DNA of 64,000 nt from JAJPIG01 sp035531675 (GTDB lineage: Bacteria > Desulfobacterota > Binatia > Binatales > Binataceae): the NCBI GenBank assembly GCA_035531675.1, contig DATKSL010000007.1:1-64000 (forward strand), written 5' to 3'. Numbering within the stretch: position 1 is the stretch's first letter; each line of letters begins with the position of its first letter. A program made the position numbers and the translations under genes. Under the pieces are notes generated by a model. It was not told the DNA's origin and ran no database searches. It saw only the letters and a program-made list of their open reading frames with translations. Shown in pieces: positions 37,087 to 45,944 of this stretch.

Positions 37087-37665
37087 TCAGGCCGCGTCTC
37101 CGTCGGCGCTGTGCTGGCGGATATCCTGCGCCACCTCGGGCCAGTGGATATCGCTCAACTCGGCCGGGTCGCACACCGCGCCGCAACTCGCGCAGGTTCG
37201 CGCGCCGGCATCGGCATTGAACTCCTGGCAGGCTTGCCAATAGCATTCCTGCGGCAGTTGCTCAGCGGTGTTGAACTCCTTGACGAAGACTTCCTGATGG
37301 CAGCGCGAACAATACCAGACCGCCGCTTCCCATCCGCCGGGCTCGCCGCGCCATTTCAACTGCACCGACTCTGTCAGCGGCACGACCCGGCTCGGCTGAC
37401 CGGCGGGGATGTAGAGCGCCTCGCCCGCCTTGAGCTCGGATTCCTTGAGCGTCGAGCCGGGCAATTCGACCCGCGATTTGCCGGAGAACAGCAGCAGCAC
37501 CTGATCGTGCTCGCTGACCAGGAAGAACGGCTGCGGGACGCGGTTGCGGCTGACACATGACATCGGATCGGTGCCCTTCGGCATAATCGGAAAATCGTCG
37601 TGCGAGCCGAGGCAGCCGCTCGCGGCCGCATAAACGTTGGTGGCTTTTCTTCGCTCCACGGGCAT
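37087..37665 (-). CDS. 3-hydroxyanthranilate 3,4-dioxygenase-like cupin with C-terminal double CxxC
   Basis: Protein of 192 residues. A cupin-like core (about residues 45-105, QVLLLFSGKSRVEL..ELKAGEALYIPAG) is followed by a C-terminal ribbon with WYCSRC and RTCASCG. The layout matches bacterial 3-hydroxyanthranilate dioxygenase (HAO). However, the HAO metal ligands are not evident: the His-Pro-type segment reads QPSRV instead of the family HSP, and the HxNxxEE-like motif is degraded. It may be non-catalytic or bind something else. The upstream neighbour on the same strand has the same ribbon pattern, so the pair are distant paralogues separated by 6 bases. Confidence 0.65.
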   Translation of the reverse strand: MPVERRKATNVYAAASGCLGSHDDFPIMPKGTDPMSCVSRNRVPQPFFLVSEHDQVLLLFSGKSRVELPGSTLKESELKAGEALYIPAGQPSRVVPLTESVQLKWRGEPGGWEAAVWYCSRCHQEVFVKEFNTAEQLPQECYWQACQEFNADAGARTCASCGAVCDPAELSDIHWPEVAQDIRQHSADGDAA

Positions 37666-37671
37666 CCTCCG

Positions 37672-38409
37672 TTAGCTCGGACGCTGGTCCCTGGCGCTGG
37701 CTGCGGACTCCGTGCTCAGCGTCGCCGCCATCTGCTCGAAGCTCTCGCGCCCGCGGTTGGCCACTTCGATGTTGCGCGTGTATTGAACGTAGCCGAAGTC
37801 TTCGCTGGCGACCTCGGGCGCGCGCACGGTCCCGCATTTCTTGCAGGTGCGCTTTTCCGCGGAACTATTGAACTCCCGGAAACTCTCCAGGTAATAACGC
37901 AGCGCGTAAAACTCTGGATAATGCTTGCGCTCCGGACCCTCTTTGACGTTGAAATGGCGCTCGAAAACAATCGCATTGCACTTCGGGCATCTCAGCACGA
38001 TCCCTTCCATCTGTTCCGGCGTGGAGCGCATCCGCACCGTGATCAGGCCGACGTAGTAATTTGAAGGATCATGAGGATCCTTGAGGAACGGGCCCACGCC
38101 GTGGGTGTCGCCGAACACCATGATCATGCCGCTCTTCATCGCGCCGCCGTTCTCGACCATGCACAGGATGGTCTCCTCGCACTCGTTGGCGTGAAAAAAA
38201 TGCCACGGCGTGACATCCTTCACGCCGGTCGTGTTGGTCATGCATGGCACGATCGCCCCATCGTGCAGATAGGGGAAAATCGGATTCAGTTGCAGCAGGC
38301 CGAGGTTGCGAATCACCAGTTCAAAGATATCGACCTTGACCGGTTCCCGGTTCGCCACCGGCCGATTGGGAACATGTTTGAAGGCCGCCTTAGCACCGTT
38401 GGTTGCCAT
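37672..38409 (-). CDS. HAO-like/cupin protein with C-terminal double CxxC, paralogue of its neighbour
   Basis: Protein of 245 residues. The C-terminus has LRCPKC and RTCKKCG separated by about 45 residues, as in its downstream neighbour and in 3-hydroxyanthranilate dioxygenases. The middle has HFFHANECEE, reminiscent of the HxNxxEE metal motif, so this member may keep metal ligands. The N-terminal half (about 1-70) is not recognised. The ATG at 38409 has a good AGGAG site about 6 bases upstream; the longer frame is not supported. It is divergent from the AmpG-like gene. Biochemical role unknown. Confidence 0.6.
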   Translation of the reverse strand: MATNGAKAAFKHVPNRPVANREPVKVDIFELVIRNLGLLQLNPIFPYLHDGAIVPCMTNTTGVKDVTPWHFFHANECEETILCMVENGGAMKSGMIMVFGDTHGVGPFLKDPHDPSNYYVGLITVRMRSTPEQMEGIVLRCPKCNAIVFERHFNVKEGPERKHYPEFYALRYYLESFREFNSSAEKRTCKKCGTVRAPEVASEDFGYVQYTRNIEVANRGRESFEQMAATLSTESAASARDQRPS

Positions 38410-38516
38410 ACGCACTCCTTCTCGCCACTGTCCGAGGTAGCTCCCCCGCCTGGCAGTCAAAACGTCGCTTCCGTATAAGCCTTTATCGAAAATGATGCCC
38501 GCGCTACAAACGGTCC

Positions 38517-39875
38517 ATGGAACCCCGCCCCGGTGATTGGTTAGTGCCTGATACCGGGAAACCGGGCGCGGGCCGATGGCGGCGTGCGCTCGAGGTCTAC
38601 GGCGACCGGCGTGTGCTGCTGATTCTGCCGCTCGGTTTCGCCAGCGGCCTGCCTCTGCTGCTGACCTTCTCCACGCTTTCGGCATGGCTCGCGACCGCGG
38701 GGGTGAGTCGCGCCGCGATCGGCGCCTTCGCCCTGGTCGGCACGCCCTACGCCTTCAAATTCCTATGGTCGCCGCTGATCGATCGCCTGCCGCCGCCGAT
38801 TCCGCTCGGACGGCGCCGCGGCTGGGGACTGACTATCCAGCTGGCACTGGTGGCGGCCACGCTCGCGTTGGGATGGTGCAATCCGGCGAAACATCTCGCT
38901 GCGATGGCGGCGCTGGCGCTGCTGGTCGCGTTTCTCTCCGCCAGCCAGGATGTCGTGATCGACGCCTATCGCGTCGAGCTACTGGCGCCGGAACAACAGG
39001 GACCCGGCGCCGGCATGATCCAGAGTGGCTACCGGATTGCGATGCTGGTGGCGGGGGCGGGCGCCCTGATGATCGCCGAGCGCGCCGGCTGGTTCGCGGC
39101 TTACGCCACCATGGCGATCCTGCTGCTGACGGGAACGCTGGTCTTCCTGTTCGGTCCCGAGCCGAGCCAGCCGCCCGAGACCGCGGCGGATACTACGACG
39201 GTTGGATCGAAAACGATTCGTCACTGGCTCGCGACCGCCGTAACCGGGCCGTTCGTGGACTTTATGCGCCGCCCGCTGTGGCTCGCGATCCTGCTGTTCG
39301 TGCTTGGCTACAAGCTGGGCGAAGCGATGGCGGGTGTGATGGCGATGCCGTTGTACGTCTCGCTGGGCTTCTCGCTCGATGAGATTGCGGCGGTCTCGAA
39401 GCTGTTCGGATTCTTCGCGACCGTGGTCGGGGCGCTGGTGGGCGGCGTCGTCACGGTGCGGCTGGGAATTCTGCGCGCCCTGATCCTGTGCGGCCTGCTG
39501 CAATCCGCCGGCAATCTGTTCTATGTGCTACAGGCGATTGGCGGCCATCGTCTCGATTACCTGGCGCTCTGTGTCGCCGCCGAGAACCTGACCGGCGCGA
39601 TGGCTGGTGCGGCGCTGATCGCCTATCTTTCGGGGCTCTGCTCGCCGGCCTTCACCGCCACGCAGTATGCGCTGCTTTCGTCGCTGGCCGCGGTCGGGCG
39701 CACGATATTCGCCTCGTCGGGCGGCGTGCTGGCGGAGCGGCTCGGATGGGTCCGGTTTTTTATGCTGACTACGGTCGCGACCGGGCCCGCGCTGCTGCTG
39801 CTGATCTGGATCGCCTACCGCTCTGCCGCCGATCCCGAGGCCGCCGGCCTGGCCGCCGACTCCGGAATTGAGTGA
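38517..39875 (+). CDS. AmpG-like MFS permease
   Basis: Membrane protein of 452 residues with 12 predicted helices. The segments LPLGFASGLPLLLTFSTL, VGTPYAFKFLWSPLIDR and LGRRRGWGL, and the SQDVVIDAYRVELL loop, are characteristic of AmpG-type permeases, which import anhydro-muropeptides for cell-wall recycling. No recycling genes (nagZ, anmK, ampD) are adjacent, so the substrate assignment rests on sequence alone. Confidence 0.85.
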   Translation: MEPRPGDWLVPDTGKPGAGRWRRALEVYGDRRVLLILPLGFASGLPLLLTFSTLSAWLATAGVSRAAIGAFALVGTPYAFKFLWSPLIDRLPPPIPLGRRRGWGLTIQLALVAATLALGWCNPAKHLAAMAALALLVAFLSASQDVVIDAYRVELLAPEQQGPGAGMIQSGYRIAMLVAGAGALMIAERAGWFAAYATMAILLLTGTLVFLFGPEPSQPPETAADTTTVGSKTIRHWLATAVTGPFVDFMRRPLWLAILLFVLGYKLGEAMAGVMAMPLYVSLGFSLDEIAAVSKLFGFFATVVGALVGGVVTVRLGILRALILCGLLQSAGNLFYVLQAIGGHRLDYLALCVAAENLTGAMAGAALIAYLSGLCSPAFTATQYALLSSLAAVGRTIFASSGGVLAERLGWVRFFMLTTVATGPALLLLIWIAYRSAADPEAAGLAADSGIE

Positions 39876-39941
39876 GCCGGCGCAAGGTTCAAGATGGAGG
39901 AACTGGCGTCGCGTTCCTCATGTTCGGCGCCCGCGGCGTCT

Positions 39942-39961
39942 GCGGCTCCTTTGCCGTTTTT
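39942..39961 (+). terminator. Weak possible terminator after the AmpG-like gene
   Basis: A short stem (CGGC/GCCG) with a six-base loop followed by five T residues lies about 70 bases after the stop codon. The stem is only 4 pairs, so this is weak evidence. The rest of the 227-base gap up to 40102 contains no gene that I can support. Confidence 0.28.
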
Positions 39962-40047
39962 CGCTTGTAAGGTTCCACTCACCCGGTTTAGTGAATCAAG
40001 CGTTACGGGTTGCGCGGGCCAATTCGGCTGGATGGTTCACAGGCGAT

Positions 40048-40078
40048 TTGCTACCCATGGGATGCTTTAGGATACAAT
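40048..40078 (+). promoter_or_regulatory. Possible promoter of the DUF1566 gene
   Basis: A good -10 box TACAAT (40073-40078) lies 25 bases before the ATG at 40103. The best -35 candidate, TTGCTA (40048-40053), is 19 bases upstream, slightly far. The short leader carries the strong GGAAGGGGG ribosome-binding site. Confidence 0.35.
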
Positions 40079-40102
40079 CGCAGGTCAAAGGAAGGGGGCG
40101 CT

Positions 40103-40885
40103 ATGTACAGAATAAATCTTACGGTCATGGCCTTGTGCGTCACGTTGCTGTGGGTAGGGACCGTGCAGGCTAAGCCCACGCCGCCACCACCCAACCCGAC
40201 CCTGGTCTGTCAGCAAAGGAAGCTGGCGGCGCAGGGACGCTTGCAACTATGCCTGGCGCTGAACAGCGCTAATATCCTGAAAGGCGCGCCCGACAACTCG
40301 GCGGCGTGCTACCAAGGCTTAACCAAAGCGCTGGCGCTAATCGACGCAGCTGCAGCGAAGGCCGGGACGGCGTGCCGCTACGTCGACAATGGGGACGGCA
40401 CGGTCACCGACAATAAGACCGGTTTGATGTGGGAGCAGACGACAGGAACGATCGGCGGCACGAACACGGGAAAGATTAACGATGTGAACAACAGGTACGC
40501 GTGGTCGACCGGCGGCAACCTGGCGGACGGGACGGCGTTCACGTCGTTTCTGGCGACGCTGAACAACGGCGCCTCGACCGACGGCGGGGTCAGCACCCCC
40601 ATCACCGGCTGCTTTGCTAATCACTGCGACTGGCGCCTACCGTCGATCGTGGAACTCCAGGGGATTATCGATTTCAACGCGACCGGCTGTCTTTCCGAAG
40701 GCAGCCCGTGCATCGACCCCATATTCGGGCCCACGCAGTCCGGCGGCTACTGGTCGGCCACTACTTACGCCGGTTACGCCGGCGTTCCGGGCATCGCGTG
40801 GTTCGTGGACTTCGACAACGGCCTCGTGGGCGACGACTATAAGACCTTCGCCGGCTCCGTGCGTGCAGTGCGTGGCGGCTCGTGA
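40103..40885 (+). CDS. Secreted DUF1566 (Lcl C-terminal domain) protein
   Basis: Protein of 260 residues with a signal peptide (about 1-23, ending VQA), a proline-rich stretch, then a cysteine-containing helical part. A DUF1566 domain (about 100-260) follows with the usual marks: DNGDGTVTDNKTGLMWEQ, CDWRLPSIVELQGIID, GGYWSATTY and the closing AGSVRAVRGG. DUF1566 occurs in exported, often calcium- or carbohydrate-interacting surface proteins such as Legionella Lcl. The ATG at 40103 is preceded by a strong GGAAGGGGG site. By eye its base composition is less GC-rich than its neighbours and it stands alone next to a tRNA gene, so acquisition by transfer is possible but not tested. Confidence 0.82.
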   Translation: MYRINLTVMALCVTLLWVGTVQAKPTPPPPNPTLVCQQRKLAAQGRLQLCLALNSANILKGAPDNSAACYQGLTKALALIDAAAAKAGTACRYVDNGDGTVTDNKTGLMWEQTTGTIGGTNTGKINDVNNRYAWSTGGNLADGTAFTSFLATLNNGASTDGGVSTPITGCFANHCDWRLPSIVELQGIIDFNATGCLSEGSPCIDPIFGPTQSGGYWSATTYAGYAGVPGIAWFVDFDNGLVGDDYKTFAGSVRAVRGGS

Positions 40886-40920
40886 TCGATCATTTGGTTT
40901 TGCAGCGGCCTTTATCCGAA

Positions 40921-40995
40921 TGGTGCCCCGGCCGGGAATCGAACCCGGACTTGAGGTTCCGGAGACCTCCGTGATGTCCTTTTCACTACCGGGGC
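40921..40995 (-). tRNA. tRNA-Arg (anticodon CCG)
   Basis: Read on the reverse strand, the 75-base sequence folds as a full cloverleaf: acceptor GCCCCGG/CCGGGGC, D stem GTGA/TCAC, anticodon stem GAGGT/ACCTC with loop CTCCGGA (anticodon CCG, decoding CGG), T stem CCGGG/CCCGG with loop TTCGATT, discriminator A and an encoded CCA end. The variable loop is 4 bases. Confidence 0.95.
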
Positions 40996-41075
40996 GAGCG
41001 AGCAGCCTCAACGAGTATACGAGGGGCGGGGCGGGGAACAAGTGCCACGTGGCCGGGGTCGCGCGGCGACTGGCA

Positions 41076-41915
41076 TCACGCGGAGCGCGCCTCGAGGTCG
41101 GTCTCTCGTTCACGCCGTTCCGCCTCGGGCCAGTTTTCCGCGATCGTCTCGAGCATCGGGCGGTGGATCGAGCGATTGCTCGCCACAATCTGCCCCCGGG
41201 TCAGGTCGACCGGCGTATCATCCATATTGGTGACGCGGCCGCCCGCCTCCTCGACGATCAGCGCGCCCGCCGCGATATCCCACGGCTTGAGGCCGAACTC
41301 CCAGAAGCCGTCGGTTCTCCCGCAGGCGACGTAGGCCAGGTCGAGCGCGGCCGAGCCGGTCCGCCGCACCCCCTGCACGCGCATCATGAACGACTCCCAG
41401 AAGGACAGGTAGAAGCGCCGGCGCGCGCGCCGATCGTACGGGAAGCCGGTCGAGAGCAGGGCCGCGCCGAGCGTGTCGGTGCCGCTTACCTGGATGGGGC
41501 GGCCGTTGAGCCGCGCGCCTTTGCCGCGCCGCGCGATGAAGCATTCCTTCTTGAGCGCGTCGAGGATGATCGCGAGCTGCACGCGCCCGCGGCGCTCGTA
41601 GGCGATCGATACGCAGAACTGCGGATAGCCGTGAGCGAAGTTGGTGGTGCCGTCGAGCGGATCGATAATCCAGCGATGCTCGCTGGCATGGAAGGTGGCG
41701 CCGCTCTCCTCGGCCAGCATCGCATGGGCCGGAAAGGCGCGTTGCAGGATCGCCAGCACCGCCGCTTCGGCTTCATGGTCGGCCTCGGTGACCAGGTCGA
41801 TAGGATTCGCCGCCTTGCGCGAGATGCTGATGCGCTGGACGCGCTTCAGATGAATCCGCCCTGCTGCGCGCGCCGCGCGCAAGGCCACCCGCTCGAGTTC
41901 GTCACTCACCGTCAC
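41076..41915 (-). CDS. Inositol monophosphatase family protein (SuhB-like)
   Basis: Protein of 279 residues with the lithium-sensitive phosphatase motifs: LAEESGA, the metal-binding DPLDGTTNFAHG, and WDIAAGALIVEEAGG near the C-terminus. Family members act on myo-inositol-1-phosphate, other sugar phosphates or, as SuhB, in rRNA transcription/processing. The sequence does not single out one. It is a single reverse gene between the tRNA and a divergent MFS gene. Confidence 0.92.
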   Translation of the reverse strand: MTVSDELERVALRAARAAGRIHLKRVQRISISRKAANPIDLVTEADHEAEAAVLAILQRAFPAHAMLAEESGATFHASEHRWIIDPLDGTTNFAHGYPQFCVSIAYERRGRVQLAIILDALKKECFIARRGKGARLNGRPIQVSGTDTLGAALLSTGFPYDRRARRRFYLSFWESFMMRVQGVRRTGSAALDLAYVACGRTDGFWEFGLKPWDIAAGALIVEEAGGRVTNMDDTPVDLTRGQIVASNRSIHRPMLETIAENWPEAERRERETDLEARSA

Positions 41916-42029
41916 GGAACTTAACCGAGCGCAGACCAGCCGTCCAGTCAGCGCGCCGCCGATCGCGATCGTTTATCCCCCGCGCAACCGTTGATGCGCC
42001 CGCAACATCGCGATGCTACATCACTAACG

Positions 42030-43289
42030 ATGTCCCCAGCTCCGGAGTCCGCTGGCGCCGGCGTGCTGCGTCGCGTCACCCGCCGCTACTATGCGGTGTC
42101 GCTTATCTATGCGTTCGCCGGCGGCTTCCTGTTCGGTGTCTATCCCCTGTTCCTGCGCGCGCGCGGCCTCGACCAGCTGGAGATAAACTCGGTGATGGCG
42201 GTTTACTTCGTCGTCATCTTCCTGACCGACATCCCGACCGGCGCCTTCGCCGACGCGATCGGGCGGCGCAACTCGTTCGTGATCGGCTGCGCCTTGCGGG
42301 TGATCGCCTTCGTCGTCTACTTCTTCGCGCATCGCTACGCGCTGTTCATCCTGGCCGAGATTATCGACGGCGTCGGCACCACCTTCTGCAACGGCGCGAT
42401 CGACGCCTGGGGTGTCGATGCGGTCGATGCGGCCGGATACACCGGCCTCAAGGACCGGCTGTTCTCGCGCATCCAGCAGCTCACCGCGGTCGGCTGGATG
42501 GGCTCGGCGCTGATCGGCGCCTATATCGCAAATGTCGACATCGCGTGGCCGTGGCTGGTGGGCGCGGCCGGCTACGTGGTGAGCGCCGCGGTGGCGATGA
42601 TGTTGATGGAAGAGCAGGGCGCGCCGCGCTCGACGCTTAAGCTCGCGGAGGTGACGCTGCTGGTCGCGCGGCGCGTCGCCGCCGGGATGCGCCAGGGGTT
42701 TGGGCGGCGCACCGTGCTGTTCCTGAGCCTCGCCAACGCGATGTCGTTCGCGGCGTGGTCGTCGTACTGGATGCAGTGGCCGCAGCTCGTCAACGACGAC
42801 TATCACGTCGGCATCTGGATCGTCGGCTGGATCTTCTGCCTGCTGACGATCGGCCAATTGATCGGGGCCGAGGTCGTGGCGCGCGTGCGGCCCGATGAGT
42901 CGCGGCGCGGCGTCAGGCTGGCGACGCTGGTGGTGGGCTCGGCCGCGATGCTGGCCGGCGCCGGGCTCAGCGCGCGGCGGCCCAACGTCGTGGTCGCGCT
43001 GCTGTTCGGGATGAGAATCTGCACCGGTGCGATGCAGCCGCTGGTGAGCAGTTGGCTGAACGAGCAGATCGACGCCGAGCAGCGCGCCACGCTGCTGTCG
43101 TTCGCCAACACCTTCGCGACGCTGGGCGGCTCGGGCGGCCTGGTGATCGGCGGTTTCGCCGCCGACCGGCTCGGGATCCCCACCACCTGGCTGATTCTCG
43201 CCGCCATCGCGCTGCTCGCCGCGCCCTGTTTCTGGACGCTCCGGCCGGAAGCGGGCGCGATGCCCATCCCCTCTGCGACCGCGAAATAG
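42030..43289 (+). CDS. MFS transporter
   Basis: Membrane protein of 419 residues with about 12 helices. The loop motif GAFADAIGRRNSFVIGC and the helix-4 region fit the drug-efflux-like (DHA) MFS group. Two upstream in-frame starts (41991 TTG, 41994 ATG) exist; ATG at 42030 gives the shorter hydrophilic N-terminus. The substrate is unknown, and the neighbours (a phosphatase and an aminotransferase) do not define it. Confidence 0.87.
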   Translation: MSPAPESAGAGVLRRVTRRYYAVSLIYAFAGGFLFGVYPLFLRARGLDQLEINSVMAVYFVVIFLTDIPTGAFADAIGRRNSFVIGCALRVIAFVVYFFAHRYALFILAEIIDGVGTTFCNGAIDAWGVDAVDAAGYTGLKDRLFSRIQQLTAVGWMGSALIGAYIANVDIAWPWLVGAAGYVVSAAVAMMLMEEQGAPRSTLKLAEVTLLVARRVAAGMRQGFGRRTVLFLSLANAMSFAAWSSYWMQWPQLVNDDYHVGIWIVGWIFCLLTIGQLIGAEVVARVRPDESRRGVRLATLVVGSAAMLAGAGLSARRPNVVVALLFGMRICTGAMQPLVSSWLNEQIDAEQRATLLSFANTFATLGGSGGLVIGGFAADRLGIPTTWLILAAIALLAAPCFWTLRPEAGAMPIPSATAK

Positions 43290-43393
43290 CGGCGCCGCCA
43301 GAGCGGAAGTGTCGGGGCTACTGGCTAAGCGCCGCCCGGTGGGCTAAAAATTAGAACTATCTGCCACACGGAGCGCGAGACGGAACACTGGGG

Positions 43394-44602
43394 ATGGATT
43401 TTCCAAGAATCAAGCGGCTGCCACCCTACGTATTCAATGCGATCGGCGAGTTGTGCCTCAAAGCGCGCCGCGCCGGCGAGGATGTGATCGACTTCGGGAT
43501 GGGTAATCCCGACGGCGCCACTCCGGCGCATATCGTCAACAAGCTGGTCGAAGCCGCTACCAAGCCGCCCAACCATCGCTACTCGGTCTCGCGCGGCGTC
43601 TACAAGCTGCGCCAGGCGATCACGGACTGGTATGCGCGCGGCTACGGCGTCGAGCTCGACCCGGACTCCGAGGCGATCGTGACGATCGGCTCGAAGGAGG
43701 GCATCGGGCACATGGCGCTCGCCATCCTCGACCAGGGCGACGTGGTGCTGGCGCCGACGCCGACGTACCCGATTCATCAGTACGGATGCGTGATCGCGGG
43801 CGCGCAGGTGCACGGCGTGCCGCTGCTCCATGGCGAGGAATTCTTCGATCATCTGACCGAAGTGGTCGGACGCTGCTGGCCGCGGCCGAAATTCCTGATC
43901 ATGAACTTCCCGCACAATCCGACCACCGCCACCGTCACACCGGCTTTCATGGAGCGGGTGGTGGAGTTCGCGCGCGAGCACGAGATCATGGTCGCGCACG
44001 ATTTCGCCTACGCCGATCTCTGCTTCGACGGCTACCGCGCGCCGTCGCTGATGGCGGTGCCGGGCGCCCGCGAGATCGGAGTCGAGTTCTACACGCTCTC
44101 GAAGAGCTACAACATGCCGGGATGGCGGGTCGGCTTCGCGGTCGGTAATCCCGAGATGATCGCGGCGCTGGCGCGGCTCAAGTCGTACTTCGATTACGGG
44201 ATGTTCGCGCCGGTGCAGGTCGCGGCCATCGCGGCGCTCAACGGACCGCAGGATTGCGTCACCGAAATCGTCGAGCTCTACCGCCGGCGGCGCGACGTGC
44301 TGGTCGACGGACTCAACCGGGCCGGATGGCCGGTGGAAAAGCCGCGCGCCACGATGTTCGTATGGGCGCCGATTCCAGAGCCGTTCCGCGCCATGGGCTC
44401 GCTCGAGTTCGCCAAGTTTCTGCTCGCCGAGGCCAAGGTCGCGGTCTCGCCCGGGATCGGCTTCGGCGCCGACGGCGACGGCTTCGTGCGCTTTGCGCTG
44501 ATCGAGAACGAACATCGTATCCGCCAGGCCGTGCGCGGTATCCGCCACGCCTTCAATCAGCGTCTCGGCGCCGCACCCAGCCAACTGGCGAGCGTCTCCT
44601 GA
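43394..44602 (+). CDS. PLP-dependent aminotransferase, AlaC-like
   Basis: Class I/II aminotransferase of 402 residues. The PLP lysine is in LSKSYNMPGWR (Lys237), with NFPHNPT and DFAYAD earlier as cofactor-binding motifs and a C-terminal R in FVRFAL. The sequence resembles alanine aminotransferase AlaC, often adjacent to hom in bacteria. hom follows within 30 bases. Aspartate or other substrates cannot be excluded. Confidence 0.88.
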   Translation: MDFPRIKRLPPYVFNAIGELCLKARRAGEDVIDFGMGNPDGATPAHIVNKLVEAATKPPNHRYSVSRGVYKLRQAITDWYARGYGVELDPDSEAIVTIGSKEGIGHMALAILDQGDVVLAPTPTYPIHQYGCVIAGAQVHGVPLLHGEEFFDHLTEVVGRCWPRPKFLIMNFPHNPTTATVTPAFMERVVEFAREHEIMVAHDFAYADLCFDGYRAPSLMAVPGAREIGVEFYTLSKSYNMPGWRVGFAVGNPEMIAALARLKSYFDYGMFAPVQVAAIAALNGPQDCVTEIVELYRRRRDVLVDGLNRAGWPVEKPRATMFVWAPIPEPFRAMGSLEFAKFLLAEAKVAVSPGIGFGADGDGFVRFALIENEHRIRQAVRGIRHAFNQRLGAAPSQLASVS

Positions 44603-44631
44603 CGCGACGCCCTGTTCCAACGGAGACTGTT

Positions 44632-45939
44632 TTGGAGCCGGTGCGGATAGCGCTGCTCGGATGCGGCACCGTCGGCAGCGGGGTGGTCAAGCTGCTGCGG
44701 CGCAATCACGAGCTGCTGAGCCGCAAGCTCGGCGCGCCGCTGGAGTTGGCCGCGATCGCCGACCGCAGCCTCAAGCCCGATCGCGAACTTGGGATCACCG
44801 CGCGATTGATCACCCGCGATGCGCAGGCGCTGGTCGAGCGGCCCGATATCGATATCGTGGTCGAACTGTTCGGCGGCTACGAACCCGCCCGCAGCCTTAT
44901 CCTGCGCGCCTTCAAGGCCGGCAAGGACGTCGTCACGGCCAACAAGGCGCTGCTGGCCGGGCATGGCGAGCAGATTTTTCGCGCCGCGACGCGGGCCGGG
45001 CTGGCGATCGGCTTCGAGGCCAGCGTCGGCGGCGGCGTGCCGGTCATCCGCATGCTGCGCGAAGCGCTGGCCGGCGACCGCCATCGCTCGGTCCACGGTA
45101 TCGTCAACGGCACCTGCAATTCGATTCTCACCACCATGAGCGAGCGTGGCGACGAATTTTCCGACGCGCTGGCGGAGGCGCAACGCCGTGGTCTGGCCGA
45201 AGCCGATCCCGCCCTCGATATCGAGGGTCACGATTCGGCGCACAAGCTGTGTTTGCTGGTGATGCTGGCCTTCGGCGTGATGCTCAAGCCCGCGCAGGTC
45301 CATACCGAGGGTATCGCGCACCTGACGCAGGCCGATATCGTCTACGCGCGCGAGCTCGGTTACGCGATCAAGCTGCTCGCGATCGCCAAGGACGACAACG
45401 GCATCATCGAGGCCCGCGTTCATCCCACCATGATCCCGACGAGCAATCTGCTGGCCAGCGTCCGCGACGCCTACAACGCGATCAACGTCCACAGCGAGGC
45501 GCTGGGCTCGACGATCTACTTCGGCGAGGGCGCGGGGCAGATGCCGACCGCGACCGCGGTGATGGCGGATATTCTCGATATCGCGCGCCGCCGCCTGGCC
45601 GGTCCCGCGGCCCGCGGTTTCCCGCTGGGCTATCCGCTGGCCTCGTTGCGGCCCGCCCGTATCAAGCCGATGGACGACGTGATATGCGAATACTATCTGC
45701 GCTTTGCGGCGCGGGATAAGCCCGGCGTGCTCGGCGCGATCGCTTCGGTTTTGGGACGCAACGGAATTTCATTAGTCTCGGTCATCCAGCAGGGGCGGGG
45801 AGTTGCGACCACCGTGCCGGTTATCATGCGGACCCATGAGACGCGCGAGCGTAATCTGCGCCGGGCGCTGCGTCAGATCCGCCAACGCCGGATCGTCGAA
45901 GCGACACCAGCCTTCATCAGGATTGAGGATCGTTTGTAG
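44632..45939 (+). CDS. hom: Homoserine dehydrogenase
   Basis: Protein of 435 residues. The N-terminal NAD(P)-binding motif is GCGTVGSGVV. The catalytic domain contains TANKALLAGHG, GGVPVIRMLREAL, and NGTCNSILTTM, and a C-terminal ACT domain (from about residue 350) mediates threonine feedback. The start is taken as TTG at 44632, which has a GGAGA site about 6 bases upstream; GTG at 44641 is the alternative. It turns aspartate semialdehyde into homoserine. thrC follows 5 bases after the stop. Confidence 0.95.
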   Translation: MEPVRIALLGCGTVGSGVVKLLRRNHELLSRKLGAPLELAAIADRSLKPDRELGITARLITRDAQALVERPDIDIVVELFGGYEPARSLILRAFKAGKDVVTANKALLAGHGEQIFRAATRAGLAIGFEASVGGGVPVIRMLREALAGDRHRSVHGIVNGTCNSILTTMSERGDEFSDALAEAQRRGLAEADPALDIEGHDSAHKLCLLVMLAFGVMLKPAQVHTEGIAHLTQADIVYARELGYAIKLLAIAKDDNGIIEARVHPTMIPTSNLLASVRDAYNAINVHSEALGSTIYFGEGAGQMPTATAVMADILDIARRRLAGPAARGFPLGYPLASLRPARIKPMDDVICEYYLRFAARDKPGVLGAIASVLGRNGISLVSVIQQGRGVATTVPVIMRTHETRERNLRRALRQIRQRRIVEATPAFIRIEDRL

Positions 45940-45944
45940 CAGCG

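Noticed and set aside
35860..37560. 566-codon forward open frame opposite the MFS transporter
   Set aside because: Charged, Gln/Arg-rich translation opposite a transporter with clear helices and MFS motifs.
39966..40000. TTCACT/AGTGAA inverted repeat before the DUF1566 gene as an attachment site
   Set aside because: Only 6 bases per arm, no integrase and no second copy near the tRNA-Arg.
40103..40995. Genomic island at tRNA-Arg
   Set aside because: The tRNA is intact, but no integrase, direct repeat or phage gene is present; one DUF1566 gene is not enough.
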